This document shows, piece after piece, positions 1-13,600 of a stretch of DNA of 64,000 bases. Below the pieces are notes generated by a model. That model made no database searches. It was not told the DNA's origin and saw only the letters and a program-made list of their open reading frames with translations. A program made the translations under genes and the position numbers. Source of the DNA: Leptasterias polaris (taxonomy: Eukaryota; Echinodermata; Asteroidea; Forcipulatida; Asteriidae); assembly GCA_037783415.1 (NCBI GenBank), contig JAZGTN010000022.1, forward strand, positions 8,158,001 to 8,222,000, read 5' to 3'. Each line of letters starts with the position of its first letter. Positions within the stretch are counted from its first letter, which is position 1.

Positions 1-880
1 TGGTACCCATTTTCAACCCATGGTACTGGTACCCATTGTCAACCCATGTTACTAGTACTCATTTTCATCTCATGGTACTGGTACACATTTTCAACCCATG
101 GTACTATAGTACTCATTTTCAACTCATGGTACTGGTACCCATTTTCAACCCATGGTACTGGTACCCATTTTCAACTTATGATACTAGTACTCATTTTCAA
201 CTCATGGTACTGGTACCCATTTTCAACCCATGGTACTGGTACCCATTTTCAACTTATGATACTAGTACTCATTTTCAACTCATGGTACTGGTACCCATTT
301 TCAACCCATGGTACTATAGTACTCATTTTCAACTCATGGTACTGGTACCCATTTTCAACCAATGGTGCTGGTATCTATTTTCAACTCATGGTACTAGTAC
401 CCATTTTCAACCCATGTTACTAGTACCCATTTTCAACCCATGGTACTGGTACCCATTTTCAACCCATATGTTACTAACTAGTACTCATTTTCAACTCACG
501 GTACTGGTACACATGTTCAACCCATTATTTCCAGTACTCATTTTGAACTCATGGTACTGGTACCCATTTTCAACCCATGGTACTAGTACTCATTTTCAAC
601 TTATGGTACTAGTACTCATTTTCAACCCATGGTACTAGTACCCATTTTCAACTCATGGTAAAAAAAAAATAATGGTACTCATTTTCAACCCATGGTACCA
701 GTACTCATTTTCAACCCATGGTACCAGTACTCATTTTCAACTTATGGTACTAGTACCCATTTCCAACTTATGGTACTGGTACCCATTTTCAACTCATGGT
801 ACTGGTACCCATTTTCAACTCTTGGTACCGGTATTCATTTTTAACTCATGATACTGGTTTACTAATTTTCACAATTACTC
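1..880. repeat. 26-bp minisatellite array
   Basis: Tandem array of a unit close to ATGGTACTGGTACCCATTTT plus CAACCC (26 bp), repeated about 30 times with drift; it decays after about 840. Each unit carries GGTACC or AGTACT and is nearly self-complementary across ATGGTAC...GTACCCAT, so single strands could fold into serial hairpins. The array runs off the left edge of the window. Long open frames across it are a by-product of the repeat and are not called as genes. Confidence 0.95.
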
Positions 881-1593
881 TTCTACATCTAATGGTCTAG
901 TCTCTAAATCATGTTACTAGTACTATTTTACAAAAACACACGGATTAGGATTACCAGTTTCGGTCGACTCAAACTCTTAAGTTTTGCACGTGTATATATT
1001 TAAAAAAACACCACCGTCACATCTTCGCCATGCAAGTACGCTTTGGCGATCCAAATATCCAACATAAGGTATAGAGACAGTTTTACATACTTGAATGGTA
1101 AATCATTAGAAATAGGACTAGGTCACAACCTTCAAGGCACTTTGAAACTCTAGAGGAAAAGGCGCCTTAAATATTTATTTATTTGTTTGTGTGTGTGTGG
1201 GTGTGTGTGTACCCATACTATTATCACCTTTTCCAACATAGCAGAAAACAGCAATCCCTCTTCGACGGGTTAAAAGTGTCTTAGCACCCCGAGGGAATTC
1301 TCTCAGCAGAACGATTCCTCCCCCGCCCAACCCCAACCCCTAGGAAAACCCCCACAATCATAACCAGATTGTTGTCGATGACCCTTTGCCATATCATTGT
1401 ATTCTCCATTACGCAGCAGCTGTAGCGCAGTTGGGGCGAGCTAGCAATACGCCATCTACGGATAGTAAATGATGTCACTTCTTTTTGTATGGATATGATA
1501 GAGAGCCCACTTGGGATGCGTACACGTACAAAAGACTAGCACACCTTAAGATTGGCCACACAAGATTTGTCTTGCACACAGCAAGCGGACAAC
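881..1593. other. upstream region of FST
   Basis: Non-coding DNA between the minisatellite and the follistatin start codon. It contains a short GT microsatellite near 1189-1210. I see no convincing TATA box at a fixed distance from the start, and the transcription start cannot be placed. The 5' UTR and core promoter presumably lie in the last few hundred bases. Confidence 0.5.
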
Positions 1594-1672
1594 ATGAGGA
1601 CCCTGCAATGGATTGTCGCAGTCATGCCGCGTGTGGCGGTCGCACTCAGTCTACTATTAATACATGCACATG
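1594..1672 (+). CDS. FST: FST exon 1: signal peptide
   Basis: Starts MRTLQWIVAVMPRVAVALSL and continues hydrophobic to a His-Ala-His-Gly end, a typical secretory signal. The donor GTAAGT begins at 1673 and splits a Gly codon (phase 1). The start is the first ATG of the open stretch that gives a signal peptide and joins exon 2 in frame. Confidence 0.85.
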
Positions 1673-4600
1673 GTAAGTGGTCACATTTTCTTTCTTTTCT
1701 CCCCCTCCAAAGTTAATACAAATATCTTTGAAAATGTAATTAGTGCAAGAAGTAAACTTATTGTTAAGTTTTCTTCTGTAAATTTCTGGCTGGGTCTTCA
1801 CCAAGTACCCATTCAGTCGATTGTTTTAATTTTTGATTCTTACCGATTAGGTTTTGTTTTGATTAGTATATAATAATAACGACCAAACATCCTGTGTGAT
1901 TGTTGGGCCATGTGGCCGGTACTGACGAACATGTGTTCCAACCGTTTTGCACATACACGATGCTCCACTCACGTTTTACTAAGCTATACCAATTACAAGG
2001 GGAAAAAAGATGTGTTCAAACAAACAAATAAACAAATAAACAAACAAACAAACAAACAAACATGGCAAAATATTGCTGCTAACTGATTTCAGTTGTGCCA
2101 ATATTAATAATAACATTCCTTCCTACGCGGTAAACACGCAGCGGAGGCAAAGGGAAAACATGGAGACTAAGGGGTAGTCGTAATGCTGCAAGTAGGTCAA
2201 TTTGAACTAAAAGACAAAAGAACCTCAATACCCAACGTCTAGTTTTTTTTAAAGAAACGACGTATGTTGGGCATTACTTTCGTACAATTTAGACTCTCCT
2301 TAAAAAACAAGTAAAATTTGTGTTTTGTTTTGGGTTTTTTTTTTTTGGGGGGGGGGGGATATTGGATTCTGATTTGTCTTTGTGAAAACTTCAGTTTGCA
2401 TATGAAGGAATGAAATGTAGTGAAGAAGGAAGGAGATAGAAATGAAAGTGAAATATAAAAACCACTATTGTGGTTCGGCTTTTACTCTAAAACTTTCCAA
2501 ATTAATGTCAAATAAAACGGCCCAATGAGCACATTTTTTTCGTTTGAGGTAAAACAAAATACCACCACAATTCGATTTCAAAAAGCGAGAAGTCCAGATT
2601 GAGTACCCCAAGTTGCCAATCCTATTTCTCATTCTAGGAAAAGCACCCTACATCCCAATATAAAAAAAAAAAAGTTTCCGAATCGACGAGGCTCAGGACA
2701 TTCGTGGGTGGGATGGGGGCGGGGATAAATTAGCGAAAATTTGCACTAACTGTTGTGGCCTTCGGCGACCGGTTTTTACCGCACATGTTCCCCGTATATC
2801 ACTATTATATAAAACTGTTGCATTCTCAACGAGTTTAGAAGCACGAACAAAACTCAAAAGTTTATCTCATATTATTCTCATACTGTGTGATTCTTGTTAA
2901 TGATGTAGGTGTTTTTTATTAACGCAACATTTTAATAATGAAGAAAATAAATAACAACTTTAAAAAAATATATGCAATAATTGAAATAGGTCGTTTTGTA
3001 GGTCTGAAGGACCTAATATTCAAACGTTGTTTTGAAAATGGAAACGTTGTATATTTACATTTTTTAAATTGCGTTGTAAAAATACCTTTTTAATATTTAT
3101 AAAAGTGTATCCCACATTTTCCCAAGAAAAGCCTGTATAGAAAATGAACGAATGTCTCGCGTTTTGGACAAATCAGCGCATTGCAACGAATGCATGTGAC
3201 AGGTTTTATACAGAGCTTAACCAAAGTTGAACTGCTGATTCAATCAACTTTTTAATGGAATACAAATTTAGGAATGATTACAACGTGAAAGCTCCTTTTC
3301 AATTTTAGGACAATCTCTAACAAATCTTAAATAAGCTTGAGAAAAAGCAATCACTAGCAAATGGCTGTCAATGAAAATGAGTTGCGAGTGAGCATGAACA
3401 CACTTGTCTCTGACAGCTTACCTATACATGCCGTCAAGACCTGCAAATCAGTGCTACGGGTTCGAATCCCTAAGCTTACCTATATTTCCACAAACTCTAC
3501 AATTATTATTGTTGTGTACATCCACAAGGTGCAATCCATAGCCATTGGTTGAGCAAGTTTGGTTTTTGCCATTTTTTTGCGTTTCCTTGTTTATGATAGG
3601 TTAAACCTGCTTTCTCGACAACCCGAACACCCTTTTAATGATATTTTTTTAACGACTATTTTTATGACGTGTTTCATGAAACGAAACATGAAATTTAAGG
3701 ATGTAAAGCCCGTTCACATTTTTTTTTATGTACCACGATAATACTGCTTCCCACGGTATCGCCGGTGGCAAGTCCCTCGGGGTGTAGCATTGATTCGGTT
3801 CACACCTTGCCAAGATGTTCATTACAAACTAATGTCCATATCTCGACCAAGCCGGGCTTGGCACATTGCTTCCAATCTACGCCGTGACGTCAGGGCGACT
3901 GCTTAAGTCATTTAGAATTCGTTTCGTCCAGCCTATGAAGAAGCAAAGTTTAGTGTGGTTAAAAAAAACAAAACAAAAAAAACAACAACAACAACAACAA
4001 CTACAAAAAACTAAAAACGCACATTCAAGGAATATATGTTCCACACATTTGGAAACTGTTTCTTTTCCGTCTTTAAATTAGCAGATAAATGTATAGGCTC
4101 TAGAGCTGACATAATAGTCGCAGACAGTGTTAATGTTTTGTGTGATCAACTATAATATACACAAAATAACAAACCTGGAAAATGTTGGCTTAATCCGTCG
4201 TGTGAGTCAGGAGAAAATAGTGAAAACCATGCACAATTTTCAGAACAACTATATGGAAGAAGGGAACAACCAACATTCATTCCGAGGAATTTATGTTCCA
4301 AACCTTTGGGGCAAATATTCCTTTCCCGTCTTTAAAATTAGCAGATGAGGTTCATTAAGGTTTTACTCTTTCAAGATGGCTTGAACAAACGTCGAGAACA
4401 ACCATGGAGGAAGGGCACATCCAACATTCCTTCCAAAAAGAAATATTCACATGGTTGAACTCGCAGGAACTACAACAAAAATCTCATCTCATCAAAAAGC
4501 CTAAACAAAATATGCCAAGGTTTAACTTTAAAAAAAGTTAGTTTATTTTGCCAGCGATTTCATAAAACGAGACATCTCAATTTTGCTCTTAATGTGTCTT

Positions 4601-7600
4601 TAACAAAATCAATGATACAATATTTAACTAAATACAGTTCTTTAGATACAAACTTGATTTGAACACAGCCATCACTGTTAATCATCAGCAATCACCCCCC
4701 CCCCCCCCCCCAAGTTAATTGAAATTGACGATGGAACCAACCAGACAAAGTTTACTGTCTTATTTTATAAGGTTTTTAATGATGTTTGAGTAAAGAGGTT
4801 TGAGTATTAAATGAGGTTTGAGTTAGTGAGGTTTGAGTAATGAGGTTTGAGTTAATGAGGTTTGAGTAATGAGGTTTAAGTATTCCTCGAACTTAACAAT
4901 GCCTCACTGTTTTGTTGTTTACCCGGTCAGATTATTTTTTTAAACTGGTAGCTATTGTATGTTTTTCCAATCTAAAAAGCCCCAATATTTAACCCAGAAA
5001 GAGCGATCGATTTGCAATGCTGTGATGCTGCAATTTATTAAAAGGAGCATACCTTTTAACACTACCAGAACAACTGGTCAGTGTTATTCGTAGTATATGG
5101 CAAAAGCTGAAACGCTTTTATTGATACTTCCTTACAAAACTAGACTAGCAATCACTATTCCTGCCGTATCATTCTGCTGCACAATGTTCGACATGTGTTC
5201 TTTCGGATTAAAAAAGATCTGTTATTTCAATTCTGAAGACTTCTCTTGATATGTTATACTTCTATATTATACGAAATCTTCCTGTATATGTTACTTACAT
5301 ATTTGTTTTAAAGGTATTATACAGGATTGATAGAGCTGACAATAGTCGCAGACAGTGTTCATGTTTTGTGTGATCAACAATAACATGAAATAACAAACCT
5401 GTGAAAATTGGGGCTTAATCCTTTGTGTGAGTCAGGAGAACATTGTGAAACTATGCACAATTTACAGCTTGTAATGTTCTTATTTGCGTTTTTACATGGT
5501 TTTGTTTAGGTTTCCAGATACAGTTTTCTCGAGTATGACTTCATTTCAGATGGGGAAATATTTCACAGAAAATATGGTTCGGTAAACTTCATAAACAGTA
5601 AGCTTTGAGACTAAAATTAAACAATGATGTTTTCATCCTTATACCTGTATAGTACATTTAAATATAAGTAATGAGTAGGCCTAAATAGACATACAATATG
5701 GAAGAACATTTTCATTTGAATGTCTGGAATGTTGTATTATAACAAGGAGGGGGAAACAGTTCGATTTTTATTGTTTACTTTTTTTCTTTTCTTTTTTAAA
5801 TTAACCCAGTGGTATTTTGCAGACCATGATTTAAAAGCAACCTTATCCATTTTCTAGAAAAGGTTAATGACCGCATAATTACAGAATGTCTGGCAGCAGC
5901 TAATGCCCTCTCTAATTTGCACAGGTCCTCCACAGTCCAAACTCATCAGACACATTAATTTCCCGGTATGTGACCGAGCTTAAGGGGCCCGGGTTACGGC
6001 CACCCGTTGTGGCAAGAGGAAACCGCGAGACAATCTCAATCAACCCACCTCTCAAGCATCATGAATGTTTGGATAATTACTTGTTACAATAATGTTCTAA
6101 TCGAAGCACGGGATAAAACTGAGACGGCGGAAATGAGAAGAGAACGCGGGTCCAAAGAACGGGATCTATACGTTGTCTCATTTTCTTATGGAGGTGTCCC
6201 TGAAATTTTAATAAATGTACGGCAAACTAGAGTCTTCAAAGGTTCGTTTTCCGGCTGATGATGAGGCAGGTGGGAACTGCTGGGTGGGTAGCGAGGGATT
6301 TGTTGAAATATCATGGCCCGACCCTGCCGTCCTGCTACCCTAACTGGATTGGTAAGGATTTTAAAAAACATGGTTTATTTTTAGTCTGAAAGCGTTCTGA
6401 TTATGAAGTTCATACTAGAACTATTCCTTTGGAATATTTCCCTCTAAAATTAAGTTATATTCGAGAAAAACTGTAGGCCCCATCTGAAAACCCTTTTTTA
6501 CAAAACGCAAGCTGATTTCAGCCGAAACTTTCACAGGTTTGTTTTTTATGGCTAATCACACAAAACATGAACACTGTCTGCGACTAATTTGTCAGCTCTA
6601 TCAGTCCTGTATTACTATAAGGGGCACGTGTCCTTATACCCAAATGATAGACAAGATTTGGAGAGCGTTGAAGCAGAATCTCACGCTGTGCTTCGATTGA
6701 ATCCACCCATTAGGAGTTACGACAGAGCCGTGAAGTAGGCTCAATCTCTCCAGTTACAATCGATATTTCCAGGGTTGCGATTGCTGATTTTGTTGATTTG
6801 TGTAGCCCCCAAAATCCTCTCAATAGGGACAGTGTGACGTGCGGTTAGGCGCATCTATATCTTATCTATATCTTATCTATCTTCTATCTTCTATCTATAT
6901 AATTAAAATCGGTGCCAAGTTCCACCCCGCGGCGCTGCGATCCGACCGTCCGCTTGCGCACGGTGACCTCGCCCCCTCGAGGACGAGGTTGCGCTCTGGG
7001 CTGCCATCTTTTTTATTGGGTCGCCATCTTTTTTATTGGGTCGCCATCTTTTTTATTGGGTCGCCATCTTTTTTTCTCTCACGTGTGATGACTTCTCACG
7101 AGTGATTGGTCCGTTATTTCCTCGGTCTTGGGTGTTCACCATAATTTCCCAGCTCTCTCGAAAAGATTGTGTTAATGTTGTTTGTCTTCAGAAGATATTT
7201 GTTGCACGTTTTGTGGGTTAAATGGTATTAAATAATTTATCAATAAATATCTACTGCATTTTGTGTCACCGAAAGTCCACGGTTTTAACGACCTATGAGT
7301 CTTTTCAGTGAACAATCAGAAGTAGCGCTGCATGACTAAGGTAATTTCTCAAGGATGCACGCAATAAACAATTTGCATATATGTTGGGATAACTGGTGCC
7401 CTTATTTTCGATCGAACAACGCTATGTTTCTACCTGCGATTGTGTGCAACGGCAGCTGGATACCCGCGTTGGTCGGCCCTTGCGTGTTTCATACCCGTCA
7501 GGCATGTATTTTTGTTTTTTGGGTTTTTCTTGCGCCGGGGTTAGTCTGTAGCGGAGCTTGCGTGATGATTTGTGGGTGTTGATTTTTGGAAAAATTTGGC

Positions 7601-10600
7601 ATATTCAAAACTTAAATTGGGGGGTTTTGCCAGTCTTAAAATTTGCGTTCGCTATTGCATTTGTGCATTCTGGGAAGTTTCGCTTGCCGGACACCGCTTA
7701 CTGGGTTGGCACTGGTGTTCCAACGTCTCCCCGCGCCTATGTGCAACGGCATACTATAATATAGCGAGATCATGACTGATTTAAAATGCAGCTCAAAGGG
7801 GGAGGGGGGGGGGGGGGGGGTATAATCCTAATTTCTACAGATACTGCATATTTTCTGTTAATGATGCTTTGTCTTCTTCCAGCTCATTTAATTTTATTGG
7901 GCAGATGTGACCTCCTATGTCCCCTTTATAAATTTTCCTTATAGGCCCTATTATTTCTTTCATAAATTGACTGCTTACGTTAGGCCTACTCATTGACTGA
8001 ATAACAACATAATATTCACAAAGACAAGCATTGTCGAATATTAGTCGTTACCTGCATTTAGTGGTATGTAGGCCTAAATACAACCAATAATTTCCGAGCA
8101 ATAAAGAAATAAAGAAACAAGGCATAAAGAAAGCAAGAAATAACGACACAATGAAAGGGAAAATGGACAAAAATAAAGCCTCCTCCAAACAAGCATATAA
8201 ATCAAGAAATCAAAGAGAGACAGAAAGGAACAAATAAAGGAAAACGAAAACACACAAATCATTTTTATTTTATTTTCGTTTCCTATTTAAATCTTTAGAC
8301 GTACGATGAATAAAATTTGAACAACAGGGTCTGTCAAGACAAAAACAAGTTTACAAAACTGTCATCAACAAAATGTGCAAAATCACACCCCTGTAATACT
8401 TAACATTATTATTGTATTATCAACCATTTACAAAATCTAGAAGAACGAAATACGGAAACAAACGCATGCCAAAATAATTTTAAAAACACAGAAATAGTGA
8501 CATAGAAACATCGAAATCAACTGTAACATAGTGACATAAAAACATTACAAAATAAATGTCAATAGATATCAAGAAACATATCAGAGATAAATAATAATAG
8601 GCCCCCTGCAACTAAGGAAATAACGAAACTAAGACATAAACAAAATAAACAAATAAAAAGACAAACAGACCACTGAGTCAGAAAAACACATAATAGGCCC
8701 AATTACAGAAACAATGAAATAGAATACTGAGAAAATACAAAGTTCACCACGGGCAAACACGGATATTCAGAAAGAGAAAATATAGAAACAAAGACACATT
8801 TAAGAAATAAAGAGATAGAGACACAAAGAAATCCAGAAATAAAGAAAAAAGGAAATCAAGTATTATACATGAATTCAAACATTTGACAAATTTTAGGAGC
8901 ACAGAAGCATATATTTCATGGCCTTTGTTGGATATTCAAAAAGTCTTGATATATCCAAAAACCTACATATCATGCCAAGCATGCATCATTGCATTTTTAT
9001 ATCCTTCCCAAATATTAAAACACACCCCACACAGATTTTAAATATATTTACCAAACCAATTCTGAAAGTTATAAACTCTGATATCCTCTCCAATAGACCC
9101 TTCCCATGAAATATGCTAATTACATTCACGCATGCGTACAGACCCTGCTGGTTGGCAAACGCCATAGAGTTGTGCACTAAGTAGACGCACAAGTGCGTCT
9201 GCGTCACGCCACCATCAGCCCCACACAAAAAGGGGCAATGTTCCATCATTTTGCCAACCAGCAGTGTAAGTGCGCACGCGTGAAGTGCAATTTAAATATT
9301 TCATGGGAAGGGTCTATTACCCCCCCCCCCCCCCCCCCCCACCCCATGCACCGTGGTCGCATTTTATGTGCAAGAATCGCGCCCACCTAGCGGGTGCCGC
9401 GCGAAGCGCGGCATCCCGCTAGTGCTCAATTAAAACGCAATTTCGATTTACCACAGTGGTATGGTTTGCCATCTTGGTCTGGGTTCAATGACACAGTACT
9501 GTTATGAGCATGCAAGCGCCTGTTGGGAGGGGAACAGGCCCCTTGAGTGTCATGCCCCACATTGGCTCGTATGCATTAGTATGAAGATCGAGAAAGATCA
9601 CTTTAAAAGTCTTGAGTTTTCTCTTGACGTTTTCGTTTCGAATGCGTTGAAGATTTTCTGCTTCATTTTATTCCTTTTATACACCAGGGAGTACACTAAT
9701 ATTAACAATAAACTAACGCCAAAGTTATTTCAATCAATTAATGTCAATAAAAAACATTACAGCTTACTTATAAATTGTCTTTTCTGAGAACTGAATGTTG
9801 ATTAAGGACCTAGTCAAGTGTTTCCATTTCAAGGATCTGATGGTGTCGACGAGTTCAACCACGGACCCTCCTCAGAGTAAAGGGTGTGGGTTCAACCTCA
9901 TTGCTGAATAGCACTGAGCCCCTCGGGCATGGCAGGGTTTAACTTGAGTTGAACACGATTGCTATCATCGGTTGTTATCACCGTGCTTTTATCACACTCA
10001 ATTTACAGTTGATACCGTGTGCATTCTTGAAGAATATAGCAATTTACCCGTTATCAGCCGGTACCACCCAGCTGGTGTCTCTTTCAGATCTTTCAGACTA
10101 ACATACACACTGTTATCAACAACAGAGGGCGCTATACACCCAAGCCGTTACTAAGTTTGAAAGTGTGTGTAACACAAACGTATGGTCCACCGTAGGAGGT
10201 GTCCTTCTCTTCAAGTATCTTACGTTGCTGTTTATTTTTAGAATAATTGCAATTCAACTCATAATGCCTTTGGCTAGACTGGTTAATGACCCTGGCCGCC
10301 ATTTGCAACCAAGTAGAAGCGTCGATTGCAATGGAGTTTTCATGATTTGATAAAGCCTCTTTGGCGTTCCATACCACGAGTTGGCTGTCGATCAACCCGC
10401 AGAACACTTGCTCTAAGATCAAGCCGAATAATAGGACTTTCATAATTTTTATCCAGCCTTCTCCTGAAGACGATCAGAGCACACTAGTGAAACTTCGATT
10501 TTTTAGAACCGGGTTTTTTGAACCACAACTCATGAGAGAAGTAAATGGAGTCATCACAAACTATAGATTGTCTCAATTTTCCCGGAACAACAACACAGAG

Positions 10601-13600
10601 CATACTACAAGCAGGTAATGAGAGTATATGTTATAGCATCATACTTCAAAGCCCTTGAAAAAGGTCTCCGAACTCAAAATCTATAATTGAAACTTTTTAA
10701 GCTCAGAGGAAGAACTGTCCACATTCGATGTGCAGAAATCTGAGCTCTTTTTGACAAAATATGCGTTCGCAAAACAGCCAAAAAAATTCTGACTGGACCC
10801 TTCGCAGGACGGTAGCTGTAGGGATAAGTCCATCCATGGATTGACCGCATTCACAACTTCTCACTGAGGATAGTAGGGGTCCCTGAGCCCCTGCATTAGA
10901 AGGTCCTGTAGGAACACCCACCTGGACTATAGGAATGGGTTGGAAGGGATTATGGGGGTAGATTCTAAGGTTGTTAGCCCACCCAGAAGCCATGGGTATC
11001 GGTGCCGCACCTGTCGAGGGTACAGAGAGTATCCCTTGCCCTGGATAACCAGTTATCTAATTTCCTTATCGCGTGTAGAATCACCCCGTATCAGAGCGAC
11101 AAACTAATACATGTGTTTTTGAAAACAAGGATTAAGCAGATGGAAATCGCTCTTGATTTGCAGTCGTCTGGATGCAAGACTCCATCGTTGACTGTCACCG
11201 GATAGCCGGATAATAAACATTCCAAAAGACGGCAAACTCGGCCATGATGGAAGGCCAAAGCTGCAGAAGTGAAAGCCTGTTTGAAAACCACGATTGATGT
11301 TTCAGTCAAGTCTGCCATTGTGAAGTGAAGTCACCGGACTTTAAATGGGTGTCAAAACAGAATAGGTGTCCAGACCTCGGCTTTCATCCCAGATTTGGCT
11401 GCATGGCCTTTTTCAATATTGTGCGCTTCCAACACGGGGCATTTGAAGCTGGAAGACAGGGCCCAAGTCGGAACTGGTACCCAATTGTAGCGTTTCTTTG
11501 TTTTGGCCACATCATCCAGCCGCCGTGGTCGTCTAGGTTTGGTCTCCACTCCCCCATAACTCTGATAAGATTGATACCATAGAGTAGAACAGCCGACTTC
11601 TTGTGAAACGTCTCAACTATTTCACCTCCATGTGAACTTTTCTGTCTGACATGCTTCGAACATAATCTATCCCATAACGTTGTTAGTCGGTTAATCAGCC
11701 CCATGACACTCCATCAACCTTTACAACTGTTGGCTCTTATCAATTACAATACAATCATTAAGAAAACGGGCAGAGCATACTGTTCGAAACGTCAAGACCA
11801 TCAACACTTCCCAGAACCAACACTCCTCCCGAAGAGTTTTATACATTTTTACCTGCAAGTTTTTTACCATAGTGTTTCATGATTCACACTATGAAAAGCT
11901 TCAAATATCACTTACACAGCTACCAGACAACGATGAACTAAATGAATGAAGAATACAGTTTAAAGGGGGGCCAATGTGAAGCATGCATGTTCCTTTTATC
12001 TATGCCATTGACTTTTTGTCTGTTTCAATAAACTTATAGTCTGTTGCCGTTTGTTTTTAAGTGTTTTTGTTTTTTAGTTTTTTTTGTATTAATTTGTCCC
12101 CCTCAAGCCTATATGAGTTCTGATATCTAGCAAGACTTTTTAAATATAAAGCCAGGAAATTAAAAAGTTTAAAAGTAAAATATATAAATTCAATAGAATG
12201 AAAGTTCGAACCGACCCCTTTAAAAACTAGGTCGTTCAACTTGGAGCAATACTTTGTCTGACAAAAAAAAAGAGAGACAAGAGTTAAATGTAAGATAATT
12301 TATAGCGGTGTAATTGTATGCTATGATGCCTGACTGCCTGGTCTTTACCACCGGTAGGTAAGGTACCTCGGGTGAACCTTTCCCCGGCAGCAACATACTT
12401 GATTCAAGTGCCTCGTCTGGTTAGTGGAATTGTGTGAAAATGTAATTTCGTCGATTCTTCAAAACATCCCCATGTGTATACATTACAAATTGAATTTATC
12501 GATGCGATGTTGCATGTATTTGTTTGATCAACATGTCTTCCAAATGCAAGGTTACATTAAAAGAATGAAATGAATTTTTATTTTTGTATAAGCGAATTCA
12601 TGCAGACACTTCAAGGCAACATATACATTTAGTTTTTGGAGCTGTTAGATTATTTTAATCCTATATAAATGTAGATAATTATATACACAAAAAATTAACC
12701 AGTGAAAAATTTACTTCATAGTGTGGTCGCGTTTTTGAGATATAGCCGAAAAACCGGAGTGATATGTCCACATATTATTCCCTATTATATAGGAATACAC
12801 AATCTGAGAAACGTTTCTGACAGAAGAAACGTTTCTCAGATTCAAACTTTGGGACATAAAACCTGATATCTTTTTCCATAACCACATTACTTTGAAGTGA
12901 AATGATTCTCAAAATGCTTTATCATCGAAAGCTGCTGTACTTCTTACCGCGTAAGTTTTTATTGTCATTAATTTTCAAAGTCTTTACCAAACGTATACAG
13001 ACCCTAGCATAAATCGTATACACACCTTTATATCGTTCATCTCCAATATAAAGAATACGCCCTTCTGTTTAGGCACATAACTGAGCACTGTTAGTCCCCA
13101 ACAGAATGACGAAAGCAAACATTGATGGCATTACTATTACATTTTTGTTACTAGAATTACCCCAAAGAGATGTTATCCCATTCCCATGCGCGGAATGTAA
13201 CCTTCTTATGACTTTATGAATGGCAGAAAACTGATCGTACTTTCACCATCAGTTTAAAGAGTGTGTACAACATTGGTAAGATTAAAGATATGAATGTCGA
13301 TTTGCACATAACTTACATGGTATAAAGATGGTCATGATAGAAAAAACTTCATTTGAAATAGTTTTGCTTGAAATGCCATAGTTTTTAGGAAATAAGTAAA
13401 ACAATAGTCTTTTTCACGCAGGATAAAATCCGATGTTTGAAAAAAGTTAAAACATATTTTTTTTGTCACTGTTTTCTCATGACTCTGAAGACCGATTGAG
13501 CTTAAACTTTCACAGGTTTATTATTTCGTGTATATGTTGGGTCACATCAAGTGTGGACACTGGTGGTCTTTGGCAATTACCAATGTTGTAAACACCCTTT

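Larger units (their letters stand above)
6894..9422 (+). mobile_element. candidate non-autonomous Helitron
   Basis: The 5' end reads A|TCTATATAATTAAAATCGG, a TC start in an AT-rich lead. The 3' end is a strong hairpin (GCCGCGC-GAA-GCGCGGC, 9396-9412) nested in a longer palindrome and followed by CTAG|T. An A|T target, TC start, 3' hairpin and CTRR end are the Helitron hallmarks. No Rep/helicase gene is present. A later inverted-repeat element (9094-9316) and an A-rich stretch (8085-8880) lie inside. Whether the two ends belong to one element is unproven. Confidence 0.5.

Noticed and set aside
36..638. Open frames of 125-200 residues rich in Tyr/Trp/Phe
   Set aside because: They are translations of the 26-bp minisatellite; two overlapping frames show the same repetitive peptide.
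10132..11704. Cluster of minus-strand open frames, one starting MKVLLFGLILEQVFCG like a signal peptide
   Set aside because: Frames are short and no recognised domain or consistent splice chain joins them; it may be a decayed gene or element, but I cannot support a call.
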